From Arenibacter palladensis (GTDB taxonomy: Bacteria > Bacteroidota > Bacteroidia > Flavobacteriales > Flavobacteriaceae), in contig NZ_FQUX01000001.1 of the NCBI RefSeq assembly GCF_900129275.1, positions 1,178,001 through 1,242,000 of the forward strand: a stretch of DNA of 64,000 bases, given 5' to 3'. Both the position numbers and the translations under genes were made by a program. How positions within the stretch are numbered: position 1 is the first letter of the stretch; the number at the start of each line of letters is the position of its first letter. The notes beneath the pieces were generated by a model. That model was not told the DNA's origin. It ran no database searches and worked only from the letters and a program-made list of their open reading frames with translations. Shown in pieces: positions 42,399-51,614 of this stretch.

Positions 42399-42446
42399 GC
42401 AAAGGAAATGGTATGTTTAAGCTATTGTAGCGGTTATTAGTGATTC

Positions 42447-43352
42447 TTAGAGAATTCTGTTCAATACCAGATCCACATTGATCAATAAAATACTGAACAC
42501 TCCCAGTATAATGATCAGCTTTAGAATGTTATGCAGCCATACGTAGTGTTTTTTGCTGTTCGATTTTACCAAAAGGACTAAAAATCCCATCAACAAAAAA
42601 ATACAGCCAATAAAATAGAGGTACATATAGCCTACATCAAAATATTCGATCAGGAGAAAGGAGGGAAGCAGTGTTAGGCCTATCAAAATAGCGATACAGG
42701 TCTTGGAAAACTTGGCGCCGTACAATATGGGAATGGTCTTATAGTTTTGGGCCATATCCCCGGCCATATTTTCCAGGTCTTTGATCATTTCCCTAGCCAA
42801 TATCAATAGGAAAAGAAAAAGGGCATGCACGAAAATTACAGTGTCGAAGTTCTTATAGTATACAAAAACGGCGAAAAAGGGGGCAATGGCCAAGGTGGCC
42901 GAAACAAAATTGCCCAAAAAAGGAACTTTCTTTAGTTTGTGGGAATAGAACCAAATGCCAAAAATATAGGCAGAAAAGAATACAACCGCCTTAAAGGAAA
43001 CATAACTGGCAAAGATTACCGAAAGAAAATTTAGTACAAAGTAAGTGGTTAGTTTAGTACGCTGACTAACCAAACGATCCAGCATACTCTTTCTAGGCTT
43101 ATTGATCAGGTCCTTTTCCGCATCGTAGAAATTGTTGATGATATATCCTGCCGCAATGACCAGGGCGGAACTGAGCACAATAACAAATAGGTTTCCGTCA
43201 AAAACAACCTTTCTTAGGGGTAAATGGGGAGCTAAAATATAAATGGAGGCCAGGTACTGGGCCAAAATGATCATAAGAATGTTGTATCCCCTGACCACAG
43301 AAAACAGGCTCAGAAACTTTAATAGCAAGAGCTTGTTTTTTCTACTAAGCAT
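42447..43352 (-). CDS. UbiA-family prenyltransferase (geranylgeranylglyceryl phosphate synthase-like)
   Basis: The 301-residue protein has about eight membrane segments and the first Asp-rich prenyl-diphosphate motif NNFYDAEKDLINKPRK near residue 75, with a second acidic block in REMIKDLENMAGD. Family members join a prenyl chain to an acceptor. Its position directly after the mevalonate kinase gene (12-base gap) fits a role using isoprenoid diphosphates. The acceptor (quinone ring, glycerol phosphate or other) is not determined. Confidence 0.85.
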   Translation of the reverse strand: MLSRKNKLLLLKFLSLFSVVRGYNILMIILAQYLASIYILAPHLPLRKVVFDGNLFVIVLSSALVIAAGYIINNFYDAEKDLINKPRKSMLDRLVSQRTKLTTYFVLNFLSVIFASYVSFKAVVFFSAYIFGIWFYSHKLKKVPFLGNFVSATLAIAPFFAVFVYYKNFDTVIFVHALFLFLLILAREMIKDLENMAGDMAQNYKTIPILYGAKFSKTCIAILIGLTLLPSFLLIEYFDVGYMYLYFIGCIFLLMGFLVLLVKSNSKKHYVWLHNILKLIIILGVFSILLINVDLVLNRIL

Positions 43353-43363
43353 AAAGGAGGTTG

Positions 43364-44302
43364 TTAGAAGTTGTATACCACTTCTAAATTATAGCCCTTC
43401 AAGGCTTTTTTGGCTTTGTTGATGTCTTCGGTAAATCCTAAAATATAGCCTCCGCCACCGGAGCCACAGAGTTTTAAATAATAGTCGTTGGTGTCTATTC
43501 CCTGTTTCCATAGTTTATGGAATTCCACAGGTATCATGGGCTTGAAATTATCAAGAACCACATGCGACAACTGTTTTAAATTCCCGAACAATGATTTTAC
43601 GTTCCCGTTTATAAAATCCTCTACGCAGGCATCCGTATGCTTAATAAACTGATCCTTTAGCATGGCCCGGAATCCTTCATGTTTCATTTGTTCCATGAAC
43701 AAATGTACCATAGGGGCTGTTTCACCCGTACTACCACTGTCCAACAGGAATACGGCTCCCTTGCCATCCAAGTTTTGTGATGGAATGCTGGTAGATTCTA
43801 TATTGTCTTGTGAATTTATAAGTATGGGCAGGCTTAGATAGCTGTTCAAGGGGTCAAGGCCCGAAGACTTACCGTGGAAAAACGATTCCATTTTCCCGAA
43901 AATAGTCTTCAATTTTAATAATTTCTCCCTGGTAAGATTCTCTAAAACGGTAATTTTTTCAATGGCATATTTATCGTAAATGGCCGCCACTAGGGCACCA
44001 CTACTACCTACGCCATATCCCTGCGGAATGGAACTGTCAAAATACATTCCGCCAGCTACATCCTTGTTCAATGCCTCCAGATCAAAAGTTACCAATTCGT
44101 GGTCTTTCTGCTGCAGGTCTTTCAAATATTCTGCAAAGGCCCTAAGGCTGGCGTTCGACTTCTTTGCCGCCTCGGAATCCTTGTTTTTTGATTTTAGTGC
44201 TCCCTTAAAAAAATTATAGGGTATGGAAAGCCCTTTGGAATCCTTTATGATTCCATATTCCCCAAAAAGTAAAATTTTAGAGTAAAATAACGGTCCTTTC
44301 AT
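43364..44302 (-). CDS. Mevalonate kinase (GHMP family)
   Basis: The ATG at 44302 gives about 312 residues starting MKGPLFYSKILLFGEYGII, the correct N-terminus for this family; the frame is open to 44374, but the extra 24 residues (Cys-rich, hydrophobic) look spurious. The GHMP ATP loop is SSIPQGYGVGSSGALVAAIY. A conserved C-terminal Gly stretch reads KLCGSGGGGYILGFT. It phosphorylates mevalonate in the isoprenoid pathway. It lies between the UbiA-type gene and the diphosphomevalonate decarboxylase gene, all on the minus strand. Confidence 0.88.
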   Translation of the reverse strand: MKGPLFYSKILLFGEYGIIKDSKGLSIPYNFFKGALKSKNKDSEAAKKSNASLRAFAEYLKDLQQKDHELVTFDLEALNKDVAGGMYFDSSIPQGYGVGSSGALVAAIYDKYAIEKITVLENLTREKLLKLKTIFGKMESFFHGKSSGLDPLNSYLSLPILINSQDNIESTSIPSQNLDGKGAVFLLDSGSTGETAPMVHLFMEQMKHEGFRAMLKDQFIKHTDACVEDFINGNVKSLFGNLKQLSHVVLDNFKPMIPVEFHKLWKQGIDTNDYYLKLCGSGGGGYILGFTEDINKAKKALKGYNLEVVYNF

Positions 44303-44419
44303 TTCTTTAAGATAAACATAAATAATTAAAATTCTTGCAAAGGCATTAAAATAACAACAGATGCAATTGAACAATTAACGTAATATACCGCTATTAATTA
44401 TTCATTTTTCATATGAAAA

Positions 44420-45502
44420 TTACAGCTTTTTTGCCCCATTTCCAATTTGATCGCAAATATACTGCCCGTTTTCACAATATGCAACCAACTCATTACTAAT
44501 AAATTGATAAACTTCTTGCTTTTCGTTTTCAGGATATAGCACATGCACATTTGCCCCCGCATCCAATGTAAAACATACATGGGTTTTGGACGATGCCCGA
44601 AAGGCCCATATTTTATTGATAATCTCCAAGGTATTGGGTTTCATCAATATAAAATACGGCATGCTGGTCATCATCATAGCGTGTAAGGTGAGGGCTTCAC
44701 TTTCTACTATTTTGATAAATTCCAATAAATTTCCCTCTTCAAAAACCCTTTTTAATTTGGTCAGATTTTTATGCGCTTGGTCGAACCGTTGTTCCGCAAA
44801 TGGGTGATCGTGCATTAAATTATGGCCAAGACTGCTGCTCACTTGTTTGGATCCTTTGTCTACCAAAAGGATGGTATCCTGATAATTTTTAAAAATGGGG
44901 TGTACTTTATAGGGATATCTTATGGCATAAAGATCGGAACTGTTTATAGTGTCTTTATGTAATCCCCATTGCATGATGTCCCCATCAATACTCCTGCAGG
45001 CACTCCCAGACCCCAATCGGGCCAAAAAAGAAGCTTTTCTTTTAAAAAAATCGGTATCCATATGGGGGTTCAGTTCCCTTTCCAATTCCATAAGGCACAG
45101 TGCCAAGGCAGACATTCCACTGGCTGAGGAGGCAATACCACTGCTGTGGGGAAAGGAATTGGAGGTCTCTATGGTAAAATGATAGGCCTTTAAAAAGGGT
45201 AAATAGGGTTCCGTTCTCTTAAGAAAGGTGCTTATTTTAGGTTTAAAATCCTCTTTGGGGCTGCCTTCGAATAAAAGGTCGAAAGAAAAGTCGGATGCCT
45301 TATTTTTTAATTTTTTATAGCTGAGGGTTGTGGTGGTAGCACAGGTGTCCAGGGTAAAGCTGATGGATGGGTTGGCGGGAATCTGATGTTCCTTTTTCCC
45401 CCAGTATTTTACCAAGGCGATATTGCTGGGCGATTTATAAGTAACTTTTCCTTCCGTTATGTCTGTGGTGTAAGAGGAAGGGACAAAGTCTTTATCGGTC
45501 AT
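44420..45502 (-). CDS. mvaD: Diphosphomevalonate decarboxylase
   Basis: This 360-residue GHMP enzyme has SPSNIALVKYWGKKE at residues 25-39, the catalytic/ATP loop FPHSSGIASSASGMSALA, and a C-terminal LDAGANVHVLY. It produces isopentenyl diphosphate from diphosphomevalonate. Together with mevalonate kinase and the prenyltransferase it forms an isoprenoid group; phosphomevalonate kinase is not in the window. A TATCTTTG -7 box lies 18 bases upstream. Confidence 0.92.
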   Translation of the reverse strand: MTDKDFVPSSYTTDITEGKVTYKSPSNIALVKYWGKKEHQIPANPSISFTLDTCATTTTLSYKKLKNKASDFSFDLLFEGSPKEDFKPKISTFLKRTEPYLPFLKAYHFTIETSNSFPHSSGIASSASGMSALALCLMELERELNPHMDTDFFKRKASFLARLGSGSACRSIDGDIMQWGLHKDTINSSDLYAIRYPYKVHPIFKNYQDTILLVDKGSKQVSSSLGHNLMHDHPFAEQRFDQAHKNLTKLKRVFEEGNLLEFIKIVESEALTLHAMMMTSMPYFILMKPNTLEIINKIWAFRASSKTHVCFTLDAGANVHVLYPENEKQEVYQFISNELVAYCENGQYICDQIGNGAKKL

Positions 45503-45519
45503 ATTGGAAACAATTTTTG

Positions 45520-45527
45520 CAAAGATA
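45520..45527 (-). promoter_or_regulatory. -7 box for the mevalonate gene group
   Basis: TATCTTTG on the minus strand matches TAnnTTTG. Transcription would begin near 45513, just before the mvaD ATG. No clear -33 element. Confidence 0.45.
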
Positions 45528-45596
45528 GCTTTTAAGTAGTTTTACTGTAGATCCTGTTAAAATAAATTGTTAATTTAGGGCGTAAACAACCAATCC

Positions 45597-46070
45597 TTGA
45601 AAAAGCAACTTACCTATATCGCAATTTCAGTCACCGTGTGCCTAATCATAGGATTTTTATCCAGTTTTGCTACACAATCTTCGGTAAATGATTGGTATTT
45701 GGAATTGAATAAGCCGAGTTTTAATCCGCCCAATTGGATTTTTGCCCCCGTCTGGACCGTGCTCTATATAATGATGGGAGTAGCTGCCGGGATTGTTTGG
45801 GCAAAAGGGTTTTATCATATTTGGGTAAAAACGGCCTTATATCATTTCGGTATTCAATTGCTGTTCAATGCGCTTTGGAGCATTATTTTCTTTGGGTTTA
45901 AGAATCCTTTCGCTGCCTTACTGGTTATTCTGGCGCTTTTGGTACTTTTAATCTTTACAATTAAGTGGTTTAAAGTGGTGAGTACCACAGCTGCCTATTT
46001 ATTGATCCCATATCTGCTTTGGGTATGTTTTGCCACCGCCCTGAATTATAAGATTTGGGAATTGAATTAA
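45597..46070 (+). CDS. TspO/MBR-family tryptophan-rich sensory protein
   Basis: The 157-residue protein has five membrane helices and the family hallmarks WYLELNKPSFNPPNWIFAPVW, Trp-rich and read in two parts, and NALWSIIFFGFKNP. The only in-frame start that keeps the first helix is a TTG at 45597; no ATG occurs before the third helix region. TspO proteins bind porphyrins and act in tetrapyrrole- or oxygen/light-related control. It is divergent from mvaD, 94 bases apart. Confidence 0.88.
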   Translation: MKKQLTYIAISVTVCLIIGFLSSFATQSSVNDWYLELNKPSFNPPNWIFAPVWTVLYIMMGVAAGIVWAKGFYHIWVKTALYHFGIQLLFNALWSIIFFGFKNPFAALLVILALLVLLIFTIKWFKVVSTTAAYLLIPYLLWVCFATALNYKIWELN

Positions 46071-46546
46071 CTTTTTTTCTTGCCTTGTATTGAAAGTGTA
46101 AGAGAAAAGACCCTTCTTCACTAGGTGGTCCTTAAAATCTCGTGATTTTATGGACCGATGCCATTTCATCTTCACGACGGAAGAAGAATCACTTGACAAT
46201 AGACTACCGGTACAAAATACAGGAGTATTCAAAACGGACATTGATTTATAAACACTATATGGATTGATGGAACAAAGAAACGGCCTATTTTATTTTAGTA
46301 GTAAATCAAGGAGTTTTCACACTGGGGAGTAGTTCTGTGTAAAAAGGTGGCCTTGGCTATGGCTGGCTCCTCTAAACCAAGGTACACTGTACCTTCGTCT
46401 GTCGGCCCTGGTCGTTTTTTGGGCGATGCAAAAAATGAACAGACCCGAACTCTTGGGTAGTTTACACTAACTATTTCTGTTTCACACAAAACTCTTGAGA
46501 AGGATTTCTTTTTACTAACTACTAACTACTGACTACTGACTACTGA
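46071..46546. other. Intergenic gap between TspO and DUF1697 genes
   Basis: It contains an inverted repeat GGTCCTTAAAATC/GATTTTATGGACC at 46127-46156 (13-base arms, one mismatch, loop TCGT), then the second copy of the dispersed element and the start of a 7-bp-period repeat. No coding signal. Confidence 0.5.
46270..46500 (+). repeat. Dispersed element, copy 2
   Basis: The three conserved blocks are at 46270-46326, 46413-46442 and 46481-46500. The variable middle here carries CCTTGG/CCAAGG and a near-perfect 17-base palindrome AAGGTACACTGTACCTT (46378-46396 region). The frame that spans it on the minus strand is not thought to be real. Confidence 0.7.
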
Positions 46547-46563
46547 TCACTCTTTACTAATTT
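46515..46563 (+). repeat. Degenerate 7-bp-period repeat, 7 units, reaching into a coding end
   Basis: ACTAACT, ACTAACT, ACTGACT, ACTGACT, ACTGATC, ACTCTTT, ACTAATT. The last codons and the stop of the DUF1697 gene (46547) lie inside the array. Confidence 0.78.
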
Positions 46564-47101
46564 GTTTCCCCATTTCCAATAGCTTCAACATGGTCCTATG
46601 GTTTCTTGTAGTAGCGCTTACCTTCAGTTTATTTTCGAAAAAATTATTATCACATTTTGTTTTTCCATAACCTAGATTACAGCTGAGGTAGACGCAGTTT
46701 GTGGCAATCGTGAACTGTTCATTGGGAAACTGTTCTTGTTGTAGACTTTTGATCAATTCCCTTTTGGGAGTTTCTTGCAGCAGCACATAATACCATTTTT
46801 TCGATTCCGATTCATCCAGTGCCCTAAATGGGCATTGTTTAATGATTTCTTCCAGTTCGGGCAAGGTCTTGGCGAGTACGGGGACATCAAAGCCAAAAGT
46901 CTGGAGTATGCCCTCTTTGATGATTTGGGCAACTTCGGCAGACTTGGGCAAAGCGCTTTTTAGAACAATATTACCGCTTTGTATATAGGTGCTTACCTCA
47001 GAAAATCCCAATGCTTCCAACATCGCCTTTAACTGAAGCATCTTAATTATTTTTTGGCCACTTACATTGATTCCCCTAAGCAGAACAATATAATTTGTCA
47101 T
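46547..47101 (-). CDS. DUF1697-family protein
   Basis: The 184-residue protein has the family start YIVLLRGINVSGQKIIKM, then LKAMLEALGFSEVSTYIQSGN, in two parts, and the C-terminal RNHRTMLKLLEM. Function unknown in the family. Its last three codons (Ser-Lys-Glu) and stop are part of a 7-bp-period repeat, so the C-terminus may have been re-made by the repeat. Confidence 0.85.
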   Translation of the reverse strand: MTNYIVLLRGINVSGQKIIKMLQLKAMLEALGFSEVSTYIQSGNIVLKSALPKSAEVAQIIKEGILQTFGFDVPVLAKTLPELEEIIKQCPFRALDESESKKWYYVLLQETPKRELIKSLQQEQFPNEQFTIATNCVYLSCNLGYGKTKCDNNFFENKLKVSATTRNHRTMLKLLEMGKQISKE

Positions 47102-47304
47102 CTATGTCCTTTTTAAATGCATCGGTATAAAAATAACAATATTTTAGAAGGTACATATTCCGGAATTGGTGGAATAACTTATATGTTTTTCCAAAACGGC
47201 AAAAAACACTATTGTTGAAATGTATTGGGTTTGGTTATTAATTTTTCAAATTTAGTGCCTATATTTTGTTATCTTGATACCCATTTAAAATTTATCCCAC
47301 CCAT

Positions 47305-48804
47305 ATGGAAAAATATATACTGGCGCTGGACCAAGGTACAACGAGTTCTAGATCCGTTGTTTTTGATAAAAAGGGTAACATCGTTTCGGTGGCCCAAAAA
47401 GAATTTACACAGTATTTTCCGAAACCTGGTTGGGTAGAGCACGATCCCTTGGAAATTTGGTCTTCCCAGGTGAGTACGGCAGCAGAGGCCACCACCAAAC
47501 AAGGGATTTACGGAGCGGATATTGCAGCAATCGGGATCACAAACCAAAGGGAAACGGTAGTAGTATGGGATAGAAAGACCGGGAAGCCCGTGTATAATGC
47601 CATTGTTTGGCAGGATAAGAGGACTTCCAACTATTGTGATGAATTAAAGAGCCAAGGAAAATCCAAGCTGATAAGGGAGAAAACGGGCTTGGTGATCGAC
47701 TCCTATTTTTCAGGTACCAAAGTAAAATGGATCTTGGACAATGTGGAAGGGGCCAGGAAAAAGGCCGAAGCAGGTGAGCTGGTCATGGGCACCATAGATT
47801 CGTGGTTAATTTGGAATATGACCAAAGGTGAACTGCACATCACCGATGTTACCAATGCCTCCAGAACATTGCTTTTTAATATAAATACCTTGGAATGGGA
47901 TGATGAGTTGTTGGAGCTTTTTACTATTCCAAAGAGCATGTTGCCACAGGTAAAGCAGTCCAGTGAACTCTATGGCAACACCAATCCCAATTTCTTTGCA
48001 AGCAAAATACCTATTGCCGGAATCGCAGGTGATCAACAGGCGGCACTATTTGGACAAATGTGTACCAAGCCTGGAATGGTCAAAAATACGTATGGTACCG
48101 GTTGCTTTATGTTAATGAACATTGGAGAAAAGCCTATTGTTTCTGAAAATAATCTGCTGACCACGGTGGCATGGACCATTAAGGGCAAAACCCACTATGC
48201 CTTGGAAGGAAGTATTTTTATTGCGGGTGCGGTGGTACAATGGTTGAGGGATAGCTTGAAAATTATTAAGAGGTCGGAAGATGTAGAAAAACTGGCTGCT
48301 TCTGTAGACAGTACGGAAGGGGTCTATTTGGTGCCTGCTTTTGCAGGTTTGGGCGCGCCCTACTGGAACCAACATGCCAAAGGAAGTATTTTTGGACTTA
48401 CCAGGGGCAGTACGGATGCCCATATAGCAAGGGCCGCTTTGGAATCCATTGCGTTTCAGACCATGGATGTCTTAAAGGCAATGGAGGCGGATTCCAAAAT
48501 TTCTATAAAAGAATTAAGGGTCGATGGGGGAGCTACCGTCAACAATTTGCTGATGCAGTTTCAGGCCGATGTGCTCAATACCTCCACCGTACGTCCAAAA
48601 GTGATAGAGACTACGGTTATGGGGGCGGCTTATTTGGCCGGTTTGGCGGTCGGATTCTGGGAAAGTCTGGAAGAGATTCAGGAAATATGGCAAGTTGATG
48701 CCAATTTTGATCCCACCACGGAAAGAAAGGAAATAGAACAAAATATTAAAGGCTGGTACAGGGCCATTGATGCCGTAGAATACTGGTCCAAACTAGGAGA
48801 ATAA
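47305..48804 (+). CDS. glpK: Glycerol kinase
   Basis: This 499-residue FGGY kinase phosphorylates glycerol to glycerol 3-phosphate. It has [18 protein letters not shown] at the N-terminus, the substrate-binding [13 protein letters not shown], and the FGGY signature region [21 protein letters not shown] with [17 protein letters not shown] downstream. It is followed after 18 bases by glpF, forming a glycerol operon. Confidence 0.97.
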   Translation: MEKYILALDQGTTSSRSVVFDKKGNIVSVAQKEFTQYFPKPGWVEHDPLEIWSSQVSTAAEATTKQGIYGADIAAIGITNQRETVVVWDRKTGKPVYNAIVWQDKRTSNYCDELKSQGKSKLIREKTGLVIDSYFSGTKVKWILDNVEGARKKAEAGELVMGTIDSWLIWNMTKGELHITDVTNASRTLLFNINTLEWDDELLELFTIPKSMLPQVKQSSELYGNTNPNFFASKIPIAGIAGDQQAALFGQMCTKPGMVKNTYGTGCFMLMNIGEKPIVSENNLLTTVAWTIKGKTHYALEGSIFIAGAVVQWLRDSLKIIKRSEDVEKLAASVDSTEGVYLVPAFAGLGAPYWNQHAKGSIFGLTRGSTDAHIARAALESIAFQTMDVLKAMEADSKISIKELRVDGGATVNNLLMQFQADVLNTSTVRPKVIETTVMGAAYLAGLAVGFWESLEEIQEIWQVDANFDPTTERKEIEQNIKGWYRAIDAVEYWSKLGE

Positions 48805-48822
48805 TTATTAAACCAACCAACT

Positions 48823-49551
48823 ATGACTCCATTTATTGCTGAAATTATCGGCACTTTTTTCCTGATCCTTTTAGGGGGCGGGGTTGTTGCCAACGTAATC
48901 CTGAACAAAACAAAATCCAACGATGCGGGCTGGATGGTCATTACCACCGCTTGGGGGCTGGCCGTATATGTTGGGGTGGCAGTGGCCGCACCCTATAGCG
49001 GGGCACATTTAAATCCGGCCGTTAGTATAGGCCTAGCCATGGCCGAAAGGTTTGAATGGGCTTCGGTCCCCATGTATGTGCTGGGACAATTTATAGGGGC
49101 CATGTTGGGCGCTTTGATCGTTTGGCTATTCTACAAAGATCATTTTGATGCCACAGAGGACCAGGATACCAAAAAAGCGGTATTTTGTACTGCTCCGGCC
49201 ATTAGAAACCCCATTAATAACCTATTTAGTGAAGTGGTGGGCACCTTTACCTTGGTATTTGTAGTGCTATATTTTACGGATGCCACCATAACAGATACGG
49301 AAACGGTTATAGGACTAGGGTCTTTGGGTGCCCTACCCGTTGCGTTTTTGGTGTGGGGAATTGGGCTTTCCTTGGGAGGTACCACAGGCTATGCCATTAA
49401 TCCGGCAAGGGATCTGGGACCCCGAATAATGCATGCTATAATGCCCATTAAAGGCAAGGGCGGCAGCGATTGGGGTTACGCATGGATTCCTATTGTAGGT
49501 CCTATTATTGGAGCGTTATTGGCCGCTTTGCTGATGATATTGTTGAGTTAG
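48823..49551 (+). CDS. glpF: Glycerol facilitator (MIP family)
   Basis: The 242-residue channel has six membrane helices with both NPA motifs (residues 64-66 in HLNPAVS and 193-195 in INPARDLGPR). The Asp after the second NPAR is typical of glycerol-conducting channels, not strict water channels. It is co-transcribed with glpK. Confidence 0.95.
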   Translation: MTPFIAEIIGTFFLILLGGGVVANVILNKTKSNDAGWMVITTAWGLAVYVGVAVAAPYSGAHLNPAVSIGLAMAERFEWASVPMYVLGQFIGAMLGALIVWLFYKDHFDATEDQDTKKAVFCTAPAIRNPINNLFSEVVGTFTLVFVVLYFTDATITDTETVIGLGSLGALPVAFLVWGIGLSLGGTTGYAINPARDLGPRIMHAIMPIKGKGGSDWGYAWIPIVGPIIGALLAALLMILLS

Positions 49552-49558
49552 CCCTGTA

Positions 49559-50845
49559 TTATGGTTTGGCAATGGCCTGGGCGGCGATATAGGCCCCGGT
49601 CCAGGCATTTTGAAAGTTGAACCCGCCCGTAATGGCATCTACGTTTATCACTTCTCCGGCAAAATAAAGCCCGGGGTGAATTTTACTTTCATAGGTCTTG
49701 AAATTTATTTCCTTTAAGTCTACGCCCCCGGCAGTGACAAACTCCTCCTTAAACGTACTTTTTCCATCTACCCTAAACGTGGAACCCGTTAACTGTTTCG
49801 CCAAGTTTTGTAGTTGAATTTTGGAAATATCGGCCCATTTATCGGTGTCCGAAATTTGCGCTGCCTTTACCAGACTGCCCCATAAGCGTTTCGGCAAATC
49901 GAATGCTTTGGTGCGCAGAATGGTTTTCCTTCCTTCAATCTCCTTTATTTGTTGAAGTTGTCTTAATAGCCCCTCTTCATGATAGGCAGGTAGCCAGTTT
50001 ATTTTTATTGAAAAATTATAATTCAACTCGTTCAATATCCGTGCCCCCCAGGCAGATAACCTTAAAATGCCCGGACCGCTCATTCCCCAATGTGTAATTA
50101 ATAAGGGGCCTTCAGATTCTAGATCGGAGGACTGTATGGAATATTTTTTTAAGGCCGCCTTAAATTTTCCGTTGTTGACCTTGGAGGGAATTATCTGGAT
50201 ATTGGCATTGGTACTTACCCCTTGTATACCGGTAATTCGTTCATCCTTAATATTAAATGTGAAAAGAGAAGGTACGGGCGCTATAATTGTATGCCCCATT
50301 TGCCTTAATAATTCCCATATTTTAGGATTGCTACCGGTTGCGACCAATATTTTTTTGGCCTGGTAGGTGTTTCGGATTGTTTTGATTGCCCAAGAGTAAT
50401 CCCCCTTTGCCGTATTTCCGTCCAGTGTTGTTATCCCAATAATGGAACTGTTCTTAAGGACCTTGATACCCAAGCGGTCCGTTTCCTGAAGAAAGCAGTC
50501 TATAATGGTTTGGGATGAATTGGTAGCGGGAAACATGCGTCCATCCGCTTCAATATTCAATTGTATGCCCCTTTTTTCAAAAAAGGCCATGGTGTCACCG
50601 CTACAATAGGTGTGAAACGGTCCAACAAGTTCCCGCTCCCCCCTGGGGTAATTTTTGGAAATTTCTTTGGGGTCAAATTCGGCATGGGCAACGTTGCAAC
50701 GGCCCCCACCGGAAACCTTTACCTTGGTAAGTACCTCTTTGCCACGTTCCAGGATGGCTATCTTTAACTTGGGGTTGCGTTCTGCTATGTGTATGGCCCC
50801 ATAGAAACCTGCGGCACCTCCTCCTAAAACTATTACATCGAACAT
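49559..50845 (-). CDS. HI0933/BaiN-family flavoprotein
   Basis: The 428-residue protein has the FAD fold at the N-terminus (VIVLGGGAAGFYGAIHIA), then KVKVSGGGRCNVAHAEFD, and the C-terminal FAD-binding FAGEVINVDAITGGFNFQNAW (in two parts). It is of the YhiN/HI0933 family, NAD(P)/FAD oxidoreductases of mostly unknown role. It overlaps the glycerophosphodiesterase stop by one base, so it is translated with it. Confidence 0.9.
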   Translation of the reverse strand: MFDVIVLGGGAAGFYGAIHIAERNPKLKIAILERGKEVLTKVKVSGGGRCNVAHAEFDPKEISKNYPRGERELVGPFHTYCSGDTMAFFEKRGIQLNIEADGRMFPATNSSQTIIDCFLQETDRLGIKVLKNSSIIGITTLDGNTAKGDYSWAIKTIRNTYQAKKILVATGSNPKIWELLRQMGHTIIAPVPSLFTFNIKDERITGIQGVSTNANIQIIPSKVNNGKFKAALKKYSIQSSDLESEGPLLITHWGMSGPGILRLSAWGARILNELNYNFSIKINWLPAYHEEGLLRQLQQIKEIEGRKTILRTKAFDLPKRLWGSLVKAAQISDTDKWADISKIQLQNLAKQLTGSTFRVDGKSTFKEEFVTAGGVDLKEINFKTYESKIHPGLYFAGEVINVDAITGGFNFQNAWTGAYIAAQAIAKP

Positions 50846-51597
50846 TAATTAATGCGTTCTGGATAATTGGTGATGATGCCATCCACTCCCAATCTCTCTA
50901 CAGCCTCTATTTCTTCGGGCTCATTTACCGTCCAAGGATAAATTTTAAACCCGGCCTTTTTTATTTCGTTCACGTTCTCCAAGGTCAGGTCTTCAAAATA
51001 GGGGTTTATAGCCACGGCATCTAATTCATTTCCAATTTCCAAAGCATTCAACGGATCGCCATATACAAGAATGGCAATGGGCACATCGGCATTCAGCGTA
51101 CGCATGGTCTTAAGTTCATCCCATCTAAAGCTGGAAATTATAAATTTATCCATAGACCAACCCTTTTCCTTTATATAGTAGTTCATGATAAAATTAACTC
51201 TATCAGCAGTGTTGGCACCTTTGAGTTCTATATTCAACTGTACTTTTTTATCTATAAGGTTTAGGACCTCCTGTAGCGTCGGAATTTTATGATCGCCGAT
51301 CAAGGTTAGTTTCTGTAGGTCTTCAAAATTATAATCCTCTATTTTTCCAACGCTGTCCGTTAGTCTTTCCACTTCCTCATCGTGGAACACTACGGTTTCT
51401 CCACTTTTTATTTTAAACACATCAATTTCTATCATGTCTACACCCAGATCCATTGCCTTTTGAATAGACGCCAAGGTGTTTTCCGTTTCATGCCCCATGG
51501 CACCTCTATGGCCAATAACCAAGGGTTTATTCATATTGTCACAACTTATAATTAATAGAAATAGGAAGAAAGATCCAACTAACGATGATGTTTTCAT
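50845..51597 (-). CDS. Glycerophosphodiester phosphodiesterase, lipoprotein
   Basis: The 250-residue GDPD has the lipoprotein signal MKTSSLVGSFFLFLLIISC, then VIGHRGAMGHETENTLASI with the catalytic His pair, and the metal-binding MIEIDVFKIKSGETVVFHDE block (in two parts). It splits glycerophosphodiesters to glycerol 3-phosphate. It lies near glpKF but on the other strand, so co-regulation is uncertain. Confidence 0.93.
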   Translation of the reverse strand: MKTSSLVGSFFLFLLIISCDNMNKPLVIGHRGAMGHETENTLASIQKAMDLGVDMIEIDVFKIKSGETVVFHDEEVERLTDSVGKIEDYNFEDLQKLTLIGDHKIPTLQEVLNLIDKKVQLNIELKGANTADRVNFIMNYYIKEKGWSMDKFIISSFRWDELKTMRTLNADVPIAILVYGDPLNALEIGNELDAVAINPYFEDLTLENVNEIKKAGFKIYPWTVNEPEEIEAVERLGVDGIITNYPERIN

Positions 51598-51614
51598 AAA
51601 GCGATGCTATATAT

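Noticed and set aside
44303-44374. Upstream extension of mevalonate kinase
   Set aside because: The 24 extra residues are Cys-rich and hydrophobic and would move the family-typical N-terminus inward; the ATG at 44302 fits the family.
46127-46156. 13-base inverted repeat after tspO as a terminator
   Set aside because: The stem is strong but there is no T-run on either side; it could be an operator or simply a palindrome.
46295-46489. 64-codon minus-strand frame across dispersed element copy 2
   Set aside because: The frame is broken in copy 1, and similarity between copies is at the nucleotide ends rather than in codon pattern.
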